From Myxococcales bacterium (lineage in GTDB: Bacteria > Lernaellota > Lernaellaia > Lernaellales > Lernaellaceae): DNA of 40,623 nucleotides. The stretch's first letter is position 1; every line of letters starts with the position of its first letter. Position numbers and translations under genes: made by a program. The DNA is taken from positions 1-40,623 of the forward strand of contig JAAYVF010000053.1 of NCBI GenBank assembly GCA_012517325.1, read 5' to 3'. The notes beneath the pieces were generated by a model. The model had not been told where the DNA came from. It made no database searches and saw only the letters and a program-made list of their open reading frames with translations. Positions 29,794-39,689 of the stretch are shown piece by piece.

Positions 29794-32700
29794 TCATTCC
29801 ATCCAGGCGTTGAAACAAAAATGGCGCCAACTTTGATCCGGCGCCTCGGCCAGAAACGAAATTTCCGCCTCCTTTCCCCGCCACCGCGGCGGAATCGATA
29901 CCTCGAAATCACGCCATCCGCCCCGATTGGCGGCCGTGACGCGGTAAATCTCCTCGCCGCCGACGCGGATCGAGAAATCGACCGAACCCTTTTTCATCTT
30001 CACGGCCAGGTCGGTGAAGCCGAAGTAGCCGCGCAGCCGCGCGCGCACCGGCAACGGGCCGTACACCAGGTGGCGTTTTGCGCCGGTCAGCGGGTGCAGC
30101 CAGATCGCCGGACGCAAATCCCGGCCGCTCTTTTGCCGGGTCAATGCCGCCGCGTCCCACAGGTCGGCACTGCAATAAAGGCGGCGGTACAGCACCCCCT
30201 CGGCGAAAAAGCCCTTTTCCTCGTTGCGCAGCCAGCGAAACGACTCGTCCGGTCCGGCGCACGCGGCGCGGTTGCCATCCGGCGTCTCGACGAAAACGCG
30301 CGCCTCGTCGAATCGTTCGCGAAAAGCGTACGGTTCCGCCTCCCGAACCTTCAGCGTTTGCGGACTCCGCGCGATCACCGCCGCTACCGCCACCGGGAAT
30401 TTCGCCTTGCCGAACGGACCGACCCGAATCGTCACCGGACGCCGCTCGCCCGCGAAGGCGCTCGTGTCCACCTCGGTCCGACGCCAACCGGGGGCGTATT
30501 TGAGCGGCGCGGCAAACAAAACCTCATCCCCGACGAGAAATTCCACTTGCGGGATGTCATGCGGCTGAAAAAGCGCCTGGAAGGCCGAATCGACGATGCC
30601 GAAAGCCAACCGGACGCTCTCGCCGAGCAAGAGATCGTCGAAAGTCGCCGCGACGCCGCCGGCCCGGCCTGGTTCGAAAACCAGCGCCCGGCGATATTCG
30701 CCCAGGCTACGAACGTTGCCGGCGCCGACCGAAGCGCCCTGCGACGAACGGTATCCTTCATGGATCGAGGTGCTGGCCTGAAGCACGCCGATCCAATTGG
30801 TGGCATTGACCGGTTTGGAATCGGACTTGCTCGAGGAGACCCGGGCCTCGATCAGGCGATCGACGAGATTTTCCTCGGCGGGTTGCGACGGTTGAAAGTT
30901 CAGACCTTCGCCTTCCGCCGGCCGCGCGAAGGCCGGCCGTCCCAGGTCGTCGAACGTCACCGGAACCACGTCGCAGCGCGGCGGCTCGCCGGCGGGAAAA
31001 CGCAGCCGCACGACGAATCCGCGGCTGCTCGCCCAACCGTTGCCGACCGGCGGCGTCAGAAAAACGCCCGGCGAATGAAGAATCAGGCCGTTTCGGTAGG
31101 TTTCGATCTCCCGCGCCACGCGGCCGCCCGCGCCGACGACGACATCCGCCCCCAGGTCGATCGCCCGCCGGGCCAGCATCTGATCCTCGCGCCCGACACA
31201 CCGGTCGTGATTGATTTTCTGCGGCAGCAAAACCAGCAAACGGTCGCCGTCGCCGGCCTGTTGCCGGGCCTCGCGCACCGCTTGTTCCAGGTCGGCGAGC
31301 CCCGCTTCTTTTTTGCGGCGATGGTGCGGCTTCTCCAGCGAAACGGCCTGCCCGAGGTTGAGCACCACCAGCCGGCGATCGCGTAGCGGCAAAATACCCG
31401 GCTTGGCCTTGGCCAGTTCGGCGGCGGCCGGAAACGCCTGCAAACCGGCGGCGTCGAACGGCACCCGCGGATCGCCTTCGGGATTGCGGATCGGCAACAA
31501 CGCCACCGCGTCGATCCCCGCTTGTTTGAGTCGCCCGAGCACCGCGACGTTCGTTTCCCGCGCCGGGAGAGCGGGATGTCCGAACAACCGCCGCACCCAG
31601 TTGTCGCGCCCCGGAGCGAGGCTTTCGTAAAGCGCCAGGGTCAGGTCGGCCTGCCGCAGCAATCCCTGGAGGCGCGCGAACGGATCCTGCCAGGTGCGAT
31701 CGTCCTGCCACGGATAACCGCCCGAACCGATCACCCCGGTCAGCAACAGCGAGGGATCGTCCGTCGGCGGCAAGTCGAATGAACGCGGCAAGTCGCTTTG
31801 CAGGACCCGGACTTCGACCTTTTCCCGCACCTTGGTCGTGAAAAATTCCTGTGGGTGGACGTGGCTTTTCAGGTGGGCGTTGATCGCGCCGAAATAGCGA
31901 CCCGGCCCGGCTACCAGGAAGGTCCGTTGGCCGCGCGCCAGAACCCGATCCAGTTCGTCCGGCGACGAAATATCCACCGCGTCCGGGTCGCCGCCGTATC
32001 CGGCGAAGGTCCATTTGAAAAAATCGGGAAAAACCGCCGTCGGCTCGCCGGGCGCACGGCGATCGCGGATGTACTCGCCGGCCGCGCGCCAATCGGTGGA
32101 CGGCGTGAAGTGCCGCTCCGCCGCCGCCAGGGTCGGCAGCGCGACCAGCAACGCGAGCGGCGCCCAGCCCCAAATCGCCCGCAGCCGCGCGGCCGGCATG
32201 GCGAGGCAGGCGGCGATGATCGGCAACAAAAAGCAGACGTATCGCGTATCGACCGGATGGGAGAAACTGAGCCCCCACAAACCCCCGATGACCGGGAGAA
32301 TCAGGCAGCCGCCGACCAGCAAGCCGCGTTTTTTCCAGACGATCAGCCCCGCCAGCACCAGCGCCCCGAAAAGCCCGAACAGCCACGGCGAACTCATCTC
32401 GTTGGCGAAAAACAATTCCCGCGACAGGCTTCTGAAAAACAGGTCGGGCCGCGGCGACAGGCCGGGAAACGCCTGATGACGATTCGCGGTGAAACCCAGC
32501 ACCCGGCTCAGCCGCCAAAGCTGCGGCAGAATGGCGACCAGACCCGCCGCGCCCGCCACCGCCAGCCGCGCCCAGCCCCGCCAATCGCGCCACTGCCGCG
32601 CTTGCACGACGACCAGCAACCCGGCCAGGGCGCCGGCGAACAACAGAAAAAACAGGTGCGTGTAAACGCCGGCCACCGCGCCCAGGACGATACCGGCCAG

Positions 32701-33171
32701 GTAGCGCCGCCGCGGAGTCACCGTCAGGTAAAGCTGGGCTTGGTACAGGCACCAGGCCGCCAAACCAATCACCAGGCCGTACATCCGCGCCTGGCGGGCC
32801 AGCTCGAGCGTCAGGGGATTGATCGTCAGAAACAACGCCGCCAGCAATCCCGCGGTCCGGCCGGCTTCGCGCCGCACCATCAGATAAAGCAGCAGCGCCG
32901 CCAGGGCGACGAACGTCGCCGCGGGCAGCCGCCAGACGAACACCGAGGTTTCATCCAGGCGATGGGCGGCATTGAGCAGGATGTAGCCGAGCGGCGATTG
33001 GTCGGCCGGCAGGTTGAACTTGCCGTTCGTATACAAATTGCGGGCAAGACCCAGATCCTGCGCTTCCATGCCGTAGATTTCATGGCTGGTCAGGCCGGCG
33101 CAAATGGCGATTTCCGCCGCCAGCAACACCAAAAGCGCGATCCGTTTTTCCCAACGAGCCCGTTCATCCAT
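29794..33171 (-). CDS. GT-C (PMT-like) / degenerate CapA / jelly-roll fusion
   Basis: This 1125-residue protein has three parts. Residues ~14-415 form a multi-pass GT39/ArnT-like GT-C membrane domain (MEAQDLGLARNLYTNGKF near the first loop). Residues ~472-745 align in order with CapA-type metallophosphatase domains (DPFARLQGLLRQADL, RRAIDLGADVVVGAGGRV), but the metal motifs are gone: GDVM reads GVIG, NLE reads YES, NNH reads IRN, and GHHPH reads GAGGR. Residues ~820-1125 hold beta-rich, carbohydrate-binding-like segments ending in RGYFGFTDLAVKM and FCFNAWME. The family suggests transfer of a sugar from a lipid donor to a glycan or protein outside the membrane. It heads the operon with GT2, deacetylase and GH-A-like genes. 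GGGAG precedes the ATG. Confidence 0.8.
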   Translation of the reverse strand: MDERARWEKRIALLVLLAAEIAICAGLTSHEIYGMEAQDLGLARNLYTNGKFNLPADQSPLGYILLNAAHRLDETSVFVWRLPAATFVALAALLLYLMVRREAGRTAGLLAALFLTINPLTLELARQARMYGLVIGLAAWCLYQAQLYLTVTPRRRYLAGIVLGAVAGVYTHLFFLLFAGALAGLLVVVQARQWRDWRGWARLAVAGAAGLVAILPQLWRLSRVLGFTANRHQAFPGLSPRPDLFFRSLSRELFFANEMSSPWLFGLFGALVLAGLIVWKKRGLLVGGCLILPVIGGLWGLSFSHPVDTRYVCFLLPIIAACLAMPAARLRAIWGWAPLALLVALPTLAAAERHFTPSTDWRAAGEYIRDRRAPGEPTAVFPDFFKWTFAGYGGDPDAVDISSPDELDRVLARGQRTFLVAGPGRYFGAINAHLKSHVHPQEFFTTKVREKVEVRVLQSDLPRSFDLPPTDDPSLLLTGVIGSGGYPWQDDRTWQDPFARLQGLLRQADLTLALYESLAPGRDNWVRRLFGHPALPARETNVAVLGRLKQAGIDAVALLPIRNPEGDPRVPFDAAGLQAFPAAAELAKAKPGILPLRDRRLVVLNLGQAVSLEKPHHRRKKEAGLADLEQAVREARQQAGDGDRLLVLLPQKINHDRCVGREDQMLARRAIDLGADVVVGAGGRVAREIETYRNGLILHSPGVFLTPPVGNGWASSRGFVVRLRFPAGEPPRCDVVPVTFDDLGRPAFARPAEGEGLNFQPSQPAEENLVDRLIEARVSSSKSDSKPVNATNWIGVLQASTSIHEGYRSSQGASVGAGNVRSLGEYRRALVFEPGRAGGVAATFDDLLLGESVRLAFGIVDSAFQALFQPHDIPQVEFLVGDEVLFAAPLKYAPGWRRTEVDTSAFAGERRPVTIRVGPFGKAKFPVAVAAVIARSPQTLKVREAEPYAFRERFDEARVFVETPDGNRAACAGPDESFRWLRNEEKGFFAEGVLYRRLYCSADLWDAAALTRQKSGRDLRPAIWLHPLTGAKRHLVYGPLPVRARLRGYFGFTDLAVKMKKGSVDFSIRVGGEEIYRVTAANRGGWRDFEVSIPPRWRGKEAEISFLAEAPDQSWRHFCFNAWME

Positions 33172-33352
33172 GTGCCGCTACTCCCATTGGTTCGGCCTGG
33201 ACGTACCGCTTGCTTCCGAAGTTCGCTGGAATGCTGAATGGCTTTAGTTGGAAGGAGGAACCTTTTACACTCGCCGCGCGATGCGCGCCTCTCCACTGAT
33301 TTTCAGAATAACAAAGTTTGAAAGGCCTGTAAAGGATTTATTCTTTAAAAAA

Positions 33353-35659
33353 TCAGCAACCGCAGCCGCCGGCGTCGTCGTTGTCGCCGTCGTCGCTCGG
33401 TCCGCCGCCCGCATCGTCGTCGTTGTCGTCGTCGTTGTCATCGTTATCGTCGTTATCGTCATTGTCATCGTTGTCATCGTTGTCGTCATCGGCGGTTTCC
33501 TCGATGAGCACACAGATCTCGTTGCTGGCGAGGGCGCCGGTCTTGGCGGTCACGCACAGTTCGCCGGGGGCCAGCGCGCGCAATTCGCCGTAGTCGATTG
33601 CGGCCAGCGCCGGATCGCTCAACTCGTACTCCACCCAGCCGGTGACTTCCTCGGCGTTCCCGCTGGGATAAATTCCGTCCGTGGTCAATTGCAGGGTATC
33701 GCCCACGGCCAGCACCGCCGCCGGGGACGTCAGCTCCAACTCGGCGAGGCGGCCGAGCAGGGGATTTTTCCAGGCCTGGAACCAATAGCGATATTGGGTG
33801 AACGGGCGGTCCGGCGCGGCGTTTTCCAAAACGATCTCCAGCCGGCGCTCGCCGTGGGTCAGCGCGGGCGGCAGGTCGAACACCGCGTCGCGCCACCGCT
33901 TGAAGGTGTTGCGTTCGCTGGTGCGCCAGAGGCCGGCGTCCCGGCCGTTCACCCAGACGCGCACCACTTCGCGGCCCCGGCTTTGATCGAGACGGCGCAC
34001 CAGGCGCACGCCGTCATTGAACGGATTGACCGCGAACGAAAGGCTCGCTTCGCCCGCGGTGCGGTAGCCGCCGTCGAAAATCCCCACCAAATCGGAGTCG
34101 CCCTCGTAAAAATAAAAATCCGGGCCGACCGCCTCGTCGCCGACACCGGAATATTGGAAGCGCGCTTCGTCGCCGGCGTCGCCGACATCGAATTCGTCGA
34201 TCGGCACCAACGCCGGTTCGTCGTCGCGGTACACGAACGCCACGGTGCGGTATTCCTCGTCGGTGGCGGTATCGAGCGCGTCGTGCTCGATAGAGAAGCG
34301 GACGCCGTCGTAAAAATCCAGGCTGTCGCCGAGGTGCAGGCGGTACATGGCCGCCGTGGTCCAGACCCCGTCGTTGCGCAGCAGCGGGTGGCCATGCGTC
34401 GGCAGCAAAAACGTGCCTTGATTGAAATACCAGCCGCCGTTGTAGTAATCCTCGGTGCCGGTTCCCTGGATCGTCGGCGTGCGCAAGCCGTCCGGGTAGA
34501 AGCGCTCGTCGCCTTCCAGAAATCCCAGGCCGCTCAGTCCGGCCGAGACTTGCAACACCCCGACGATCCGCCCCTGCCCGCTCGTTTCGACGAACACGTG
34601 ATCGCGGCCGTAAACCGTCGGTACCGAATCGGAAGCGACGGCGGCGAAGCGGCCGGCGTGGTCGTCGGGCGGCGTTGCGGTATGGCCGACCACCGAGTGA
34701 AACGCATAAGCGATCGCGCCGTCGTTGGCCAGACGGATCGACGCGGCGGAAAAATACGGCATGGGAAAGAAGCAATACAGCGTGTCGTCCAGCCGGCCGA
34801 TGAGCAGGGAACCGCTCGGCGCGTCGACGGCCGTGCCGAAGAACCGCCCCAGCGGCAGGTCGACGGCGGGCGCGGCGGCGGCGTCGAAACGGATCACCAG
34901 GCGCACGTCGGCCAGCGCGTCCGCGGTCAGCGCCGCCGGGGTCAATTCGAGGCTGGCCACCTGGCCGGACCCGGCATCGACAAAGATTTCGTTTTCATCG
35001 CCGGGTTGTATCTCGAGATCGGCGGTGTCGTACGACACGCCGTCGGTGTCCTTGGGATCGCGGCCGGCATTGGCGGGATCGTAAATCGAGCGGGCCGCGG
35101 CGTCGTCCTCCGACCCGGTGAACGCGGCCACCGCGACGTCGGCGCGGTAGGAGTGCGCGGTAAAGTTGTAGAAAAACGGATAGCCGGTCGTGGCGATCAC
35201 CAACCGTTTCCGGTAGCAAATCGGTACGTACGAAACGAAGCCGCCGCTGGACGCCACGTCATCCCAGACCAGCGGCGGGGTGAACGGCGCGGCCGTCCCG
35301 GCGAAAAAATCATCCAGATCGGCGTCGACGGCCGGCATCGCCGCCTCGTCCACGAAAATCTGCAGCCGCGCGGCGGGGTTCAGCAGCGTGAACCACATCC
35401 GGTACACGCAGCCCGGCCCCTCGGCGTCGTACAGCACGTGCTTGCCGTCCTCGTAATAGAGCCGCGAGAAAAGGCCGGCGAAACCGTCCTCGTTCAGGCC
35501 GGTGCGATCGTGGCTGGATTCGCCGAAGACCTGCGTGCCCGGCGCCGTCACCGGCAGGTTCCACAAATCCGTCATCCGCGCCAAACCGGTCGCCTGCGGC
35601 CAGGCCGCCGCCGGAACCGCCAGCGTCAGGCAAAGCGCCAACCAAACCAGCCGCTGCAT
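33353..35659 (-). CDS. GH172/DUF2961 protein with C-terminal Asp linker and GGCGC
   Basis: This 768-residue secreted protein has a plain signal peptide (ends AAA before WPQ, no lipobox). DUF2961/GH172 marks are GPGCVYRMWFT near the N-terminus, FLEGDERFYPDG, and GTGTEDYYNGGWYF; the acidic residues in these motifs are the likely catalytic ones. Characterised GH172 enzymes act on alpha-D-fructofuranosides and D-arabinofuranosides. A second beta domain and a short Ig-like domain follow. The last ~48 residues are an Asp/Asn linker ending GGPSDDGDNDDAGGCGC, almost the same as the FG-GAP protein at 17284-19038. I chose the ATG at 35659 because GAGGAGGGGAG precedes it; the longer open frame adds an acidic non-signal extension. 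Confidence 0.88.
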   Translation of the reverse strand: MQRLVWLALCLTLAVPAAAWPQATGLARMTDLWNLPVTAPGTQVFGESSHDRTGLNEDGFAGLFSRLYYEDGKHVLYDAEGPGCVYRMWFTLLNPAARLQIFVDEAAMPAVDADLDDFFAGTAAPFTPPLVWDDVASSGGFVSYVPICYRKRLVIATTGYPFFYNFTAHSYRADVAVAAFTGSEDDAAARSIYDPANAGRDPKDTDGVSYDTADLEIQPGDENEIFVDAGSGQVASLELTPAALTADALADVRLVIRFDAAAAPAVDLPLGRFFGTAVDAPSGSLLIGRLDDTLYCFFPMPYFSAASIRLANDGAIAYAFHSVVGHTATPPDDHAGRFAAVASDSVPTVYGRDHVFVETSGQGRIVGVLQVSAGLSGLGFLEGDERFYPDGLRTPTIQGTGTEDYYNGGWYFNQGTFLLPTHGHPLLRNDGVWTTAAMYRLHLGDSLDFYDGVRFSIEHDALDTATDEEYRTVAFVYRDDEPALVPIDEFDVGDAGDEARFQYSGVGDEAVGPDFYFYEGDSDLVGIFDGGYRTAGEASLSFAVNPFNDGVRLVRRLDQSRGREVVRVWVNGRDAGLWRTSERNTFKRWRDAVFDLPPALTHGERRLEIVLENAAPDRPFTQYRYWFQAWKNPLLGRLAELELTSPAAVLAVGDTLQLTTDGIYPSGNAEEVTGWVEYELSDPALAAIDYGELRALAPGELCVTAKTGALASNEICVLIEETADDDNDDNDDNDDNDDNDDNDDDNDDDAGGGPSDDGDNDDAGGCGC

Positions 35660-35736
35660 GAGTCTCCCCTCCTCATTCGGCGTTCTCGGGCTGTCGGATC
35701 GATCGTCGTCGCCGCTTCGGTTCGGCAATCGGCTTT

Positions 35737-37083
35737 TTATTTATTTTTACCCTTATCCCGGCTCTCGCCGCCGAACCGGTACGAGGTCGCCAGGATCACG
35801 TTGATCGTCTGCACGTCCAGATCGACGGTCGCGCCTTCCGTCGCGATGGCGCCGTTTTTCTCGATGATCCGGGCGATCGAGGTGTCGCCCCGGCCCCAGG
35901 CGTAATTCAACCCGAGGCTGAAGCTCGTCTGTTTTTCCTCGTAACCGCCGGTCAGGGTCAGGCCGTAGGTGTCGATGCCCTCGTCGCGGTAGGGCGAAAA
36001 ATTGGTGTAGAACCCGGCGCGCAGGGGAAAGCGCTTCGCCGCCACGTATTCGAGGCCGATGTTGCCGTTGACGACCTGCCGCAGTTCGACGTCCTCGGCC
36101 ACCTCGTCCTTATCGGCATCGCGGAATTTCGCCGCGCCGTGATACTTCACGTCGGCGGACGCGGCCCAGGAAAGCGGCGATACGTAGGCGACGCCGAGGC
36201 CGACCATGAACGGATCGACTCGCCGCGGCTGAAAATCGATCTGCTTCGTATCCTGATCGACCTCGTTCTGGTAAGTCACCAGGTAGGAGGTGGCGTGACT
36301 TCCGGAACCCCAGGCTTGCAGGGACGGCGAACGCGCCACGAGGCCGAGGTGCCACTCGTTCCACGAGAGCCGCACGCCGGCCTGAGCCAGGACGCCGAAG
36401 GTCTTGCGGTCATCCGAGAAATTTTCACTCAGCCGCAAATCGTCCCGCAAGGATTCGAAATCCTCGTCATTCAAGCGTCCGGAAAGTTGCGCCTCGAAGG
36501 CGGATTGCCCGAACAACCCGTAAAGCGTCGCCCCGGCGCTGAGGTGCCGGTTGATCCGGCGGGCATAGGACGGCCCAAACCAGTAGGTCTGTTGCGAGGA
36601 CCGCGAGGAGAACAACAGCCGGTCCTCGCCGGTCTTGGTCTGGTTGCGATAGGAAAACACGTCGGGCGAGACGATCGAGAATGCGACGGTATTGGCGTCG
36701 CCGGCGCCGAAATGGTAGACGGTGCCGAACAACGAGGGAATGGCGTAGAAGGTGGTGATGTTCATGTCGCCGACGGATTCGCCGAAACCGAGCGCGTTGT
36801 CCATGGCGACCTTGGTGTAACCGTAAACCGTGGCGCTCAGGCTGAAGCTGTCGGCCGCGGCCTCGGCCAGGCCCGCCGGGTTGTAATAGGCGCCGGAGGC
36901 GTCGTCGGCGATCGCCACGAACGCGCCGCCCAGGCCCGCCGCGCGCTCGCCGATCGGGTAGTACTGGTAATTCTGCGCGGCGGCCGGCAATGGCAGCGCC
37001 AGACAAAGCAGAAGCAGCAGGGTGCCGCCCACCAGCCGGCGGAAAATTGCGAAAGCGACGGCTCGACCCTCGGCATTAACCAA
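35737..37083 (-). CDS. FadL/OmpP1-like outer-membrane protein
   Basis: This 448-residue protein has a signal peptide (ending AAAQ) followed by YPIGERAAGLGGAFVAIADDASGAYYNPAGL. This is the N-terminal hatch-type motif of FadL/OmpP1/TodX hydrophobic-compound transporters and related PorV-type proteins. The rest shows beta-barrel strands, with a short basic tail after the last strand (SYRFGGESRDKGKNK). The start is TTG at 37083, six bases after GGGAGGTGG; no ATG gives a proper signal peptide. It is 77 bp upstream of the GH172 gene on the same strand, so the two may be cotranscribed. The substrate is unknown. Confidence 0.85.
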   Translation of the reverse strand: MVNAEGRAVAFAIFRRLVGGTLLLLLCLALPLPAAAQNYQYYPIGERAAGLGGAFVAIADDASGAYYNPAGLAEAAADSFSLSATVYGYTKVAMDNALGFGESVGDMNITTFYAIPSLFGTVYHFGAGDANTVAFSIVSPDVFSYRNQTKTGEDRLLFSSRSSQQTYWFGPSYARRINRHLSAGATLYGLFGQSAFEAQLSGRLNDEDFESLRDDLRLSENFSDDRKTFGVLAQAGVRLSWNEWHLGLVARSPSLQAWGSGSHATSYLVTYQNEVDQDTKQIDFQPRRVDPFMVGLGVAYVSPLSWAASADVKYHGAAKFRDADKDEVAEDVELRQVVNGNIGLEYVAAKRFPLRAGFYTNFSPYRDEGIDTYGLTLTGGYEEKQTSFSLGLNYAWGRGDTSIARIIEKNGAIATEGATVDLDVQTINVILATSYRFGGESRDKGKNK

Positions 37084-37408
37084 AGTCCACCTCCCGACAC
37101 GAACGGTAATGAAAATCGATTAGGGAATTTTAGCAGAGTCCCGGCCCGACTTCAGCAAAAAGCGCCCGCCGGCGAAAATTGCCGTCGGAACAATCCCTTG
37201 GCCGTTTTCGATCCCCGGTTTTTCGCGGATTTTTTCACTTGCCCGGAACTCGCCGAGCGGTTTAACCGTCGGTTTCCACTGGCGATTATCTCACTTTGTA
37301 TCCTTTTGAAAAAACGAAAAACGGCATTTATCTTTTTGCGGTGTCTGATATAGAATAGCCTGCTGAATTGCATCATGCAGGCAGAGAGAAGTAAACGGGG
37401 GCATTGGC
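37084..37408. other. Divergent intergenic region
   Basis: This 325-bp gap separates the FadL-like and response-regulator genes. It holds the ribosome binding site of the FadL-like gene at its left end and a candidate promoter for the response regulator at 37306-37334. The middle has no gene or clear terminator. Confidence 0.5.
37306..37334 (+). promoter_or_regulatory. Candidate sigma-70 promoter of the response-regulator gene
   Basis: TTGAAA (37306-37311) and TATCTT (37329-37334) are 17 bp apart in AT-rich DNA, about 75 bp before the ATG. TATAGAAT near 37355 is an alternative -10 but has no matching -35. Confidence 0.4.
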
Positions 37409-39664
37409 ATGGCGAAGCGGATCCTGGTTGTCGACGATGACCGCAACATCGGGCAGATTTTACACGCCTCATTCACCTCGAAGGGTTATGAAACCATCGT
37501 TTCCCGAAACGGCGAGGATGCCATCGCCAAATTCGGCGAAACTCCCCCGGATCTCGTGTTGCTCGACGTCCTGCTGCCGAAAATGAACGGCTGGGAAGTC
37601 TGCCGCAAGCTCAAGTCGACCGATCACGGCGCGAAAATCCCCGTCATCCTGATGAGCGCGGTCTATAAAAACTACAAAATGCAGCAGGACGCCATCAATA
37701 AGTACGGCGCCGACGACTTCGTCGAAAAACCGTTCCAGCTTTCGAAACTGCTCGACAAAATCGAGGAAATGATCGGCGCGCCGGACGGCCCGGGCGTTCC
37801 CCTCACGCCGGCCGCGACCACCGTGAAAACCGACGACGGCGAGGACGCCGGCCTCCCGGCCGCCGCACCCGCCCCGAGCGTTTCGCCCGACACCGTGATC
37901 AGCCTCGAGGGTGCGCTGGACACGATCGGCTTCGCCGAACTGCTGCACGACGTCTACGTCATGGGCAAAAGCGGCTACCTGCTCGTGCGGCACGGCGACG
38001 TCGAAAAGGAAGTGGCGATCAAGGACGGCTACCCGGTCAGCGTGCGGACCACGCTGGAGGAAGAGTACTTCGGCAACTTCCTGGTGCGCAAACGCAAGAT
38101 CACCGCGGAACAGCGCGATCAATCCGTCGCGCGCATGACGGAAACCAAGCGCCTGCAGGGGACGATTCTCATCGAGATGGGCGTGCTGACGCCGCACGAG
38201 GTGGTCAAATACCTGAAATTGCAGATGCGCGAAAAGCTGTTCGAAATTTTCGGCTGGCGCGACGGCATCTACAAGTTCACCGAGGACGCCACGGTGCAGG
38301 GCGACATCACCACGCTCGACATGAGCACCGCCAACGTCATCAACGAGGGCGTCCGGCTGCACTACGACCTGGATCGCCTGCTGCCGATCATCGACCAGTG
38401 GCGGCCGAAATACATCCGCCCGGGATCGAACCAGCACTATCGGTTCCAGGACATCGAACTGACCTCCCGCGAACAAGCCGTCTACGAGCAGATCGACGGC
38501 ACCCAAAGCGTCGCGGAAGTGCTGGCCGGCCTCGATCTGGACACCGAACGCGGCTATCAAATCCTTTATACCCTGATCATCTGCGAAATGGTCGAGCTGA
38601 ACGACGAACCGCTCGCGGAACCCGAATCGATCGTCCCCCAACAAAGCGACATCGACGCCGAATTCGAAGCCACCGAGGAAATGAAGGCGGTGGAAGAAGC
38701 GCTGAGCGCCGCGCCGGAAAAGCCGGCGGCCGCTCCCATCTCGGCGGCTCCGGTTGCGCCGGCCGCGCCGGCCGCGCCGGAAAAGCCGGCGCCGCGCGTG
38801 GAAAAGGAAAAAGCCGAACCGCAGCCCGCGAAAGCCGAAGCGAACGAGGCGGACGCCGAGGAAGCCGAGATGCGCACCCGCGTGTTGCGTGTTTTCAACC
38901 GCGTCTCGCAGGGCAACGATTTTCAGGTGTTGGGCGTCGGCCCGAATCCGACCGAGCACGAGATTCGCGTCGCTTACCACAAAATGGCCAAGGAATTTCA
39001 CCCCGACCGCTTTTTCGGCCGCGCCAGCGAGGAAGTGCGATCGCAGGTCGAGGAGATCTTCCGTCGCGCCACCGAATCCTACGAAAACGTCAACACGCAG
39101 GAAAAAATCGGCGAATACATTAAAAAAATCGAAAGCCAGGACGAAGCGCCCAAGACCGACGCGCGTATCGAGGGCGTCAAGCGCATCATCATGGCCGAGC
39201 AATATTTCCAGAACGGCAAGCAGTATCTGCGCGAAAAGCGCTTCGCCCGCGCGGCGGCCGAATTCAAAAAGGCGATGGAAATCAGCACCAACGAGGCCGA
39301 GTACGTCGCCTATTACGGCTGGTCGCTCTACAACATCCCGCGGGAAAAGGACATCACCGACGAGGACAAGAAGCTGTTCGCCGACCAGTCGGAAGGCGAT
39401 CTGCAGTTCAACGGCCGCGAATCGCTGAACCGCGCCATCACCCTCAATCCGCGGTCCGAACGGGCCTATCTGTTCCTCGGCGCGATTTACAAGCAGGAAG
39501 GCCTCAAGGAATTCGCCGAGAAGCAATACGAAAAAGCGCTGATCTGCAACCCGAACTGCATCGAAGCGCTGCGCGAATTGCGGCTGATCAAGCTTCAAGA
39601 GCAGAAACTGACGCAGAAGAAAACCCTGATGGATAAACTCAATACGTTCTTCAAACGCAAGTAA
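37409..39664 (+). CDS. Response regulator with PATAN/DUF4388, J and TPR domains
   Basis: This 751-residue cytosolic protein begins with a CheY-like receiver domain: acid pocket D9-D11, phospho-acceptor D53 in LLDVLLP, and K in EKPF. A PATAN/DUF4388 domain follows (from about residue 165, ISLEGALDTIGFAELL), then a helical region with a SREQAVYEQIDG winged-helix-like repeat. A disordered Ala/Pro/Glu-rich spacer (about 425-490) leads to a J domain with HPD at 531-533, and then TPR-like repeats to the end. J domains recruit and stimulate DnaK. The protein therefore links a phosphorelay to chaperone recruitment. The output is unknown and no histidine kinase is nearby. A weak ribosome binding site precedes the ATG. 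Confidence 0.88.
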   Translation: MAKRILVVDDDRNIGQILHASFTSKGYETIVSRNGEDAIAKFGETPPDLVLLDVLLPKMNGWEVCRKLKSTDHGAKIPVILMSAVYKNYKMQQDAINKYGADDFVEKPFQLSKLLDKIEEMIGAPDGPGVPLTPAATTVKTDDGEDAGLPAAAPAPSVSPDTVISLEGALDTIGFAELLHDVYVMGKSGYLLVRHGDVEKEVAIKDGYPVSVRTTLEEEYFGNFLVRKRKITAEQRDQSVARMTETKRLQGTILIEMGVLTPHEVVKYLKLQMREKLFEIFGWRDGIYKFTEDATVQGDITTLDMSTANVINEGVRLHYDLDRLLPIIDQWRPKYIRPGSNQHYRFQDIELTSREQAVYEQIDGTQSVAEVLAGLDLDTERGYQILYTLIICEMVELNDEPLAEPESIVPQQSDIDAEFEATEEMKAVEEALSAAPEKPAAAPISAAPVAPAAPAAPEKPAPRVEKEKAEPQPAKAEANEADAEEAEMRTRVLRVFNRVSQGNDFQVLGVGPNPTEHEIRVAYHKMAKEFHPDRFFGRASEEVRSQVEEIFRRATESYENVNTQEKIGEYIKKIESQDEAPKTDARIEGVKRIIMAEQYFQNGKQYLREKRFARAAAEFKKAMEISTNEAEYVAYYGWSLYNIPREKDITDEDKKLFADQSEGDLQFNGRESLNRAITLNPRSERAYLFLGAIYKQEGLKEFAEKQYEKALICNPNCIEALRELRLIKLQEQKLTQKKTLMDKLNTFFKRK

Positions 39665-39689
39665 CGCCAACGAAAAGCGGACCGGAACG

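Noticed and set aside
35660-35728. A longer N-terminus for the GH172 protein.
   Set aside because: The extension is acidic and would bury the signal peptide, and a strong GAGGAGGGGAG site precedes the ATG at 35659.
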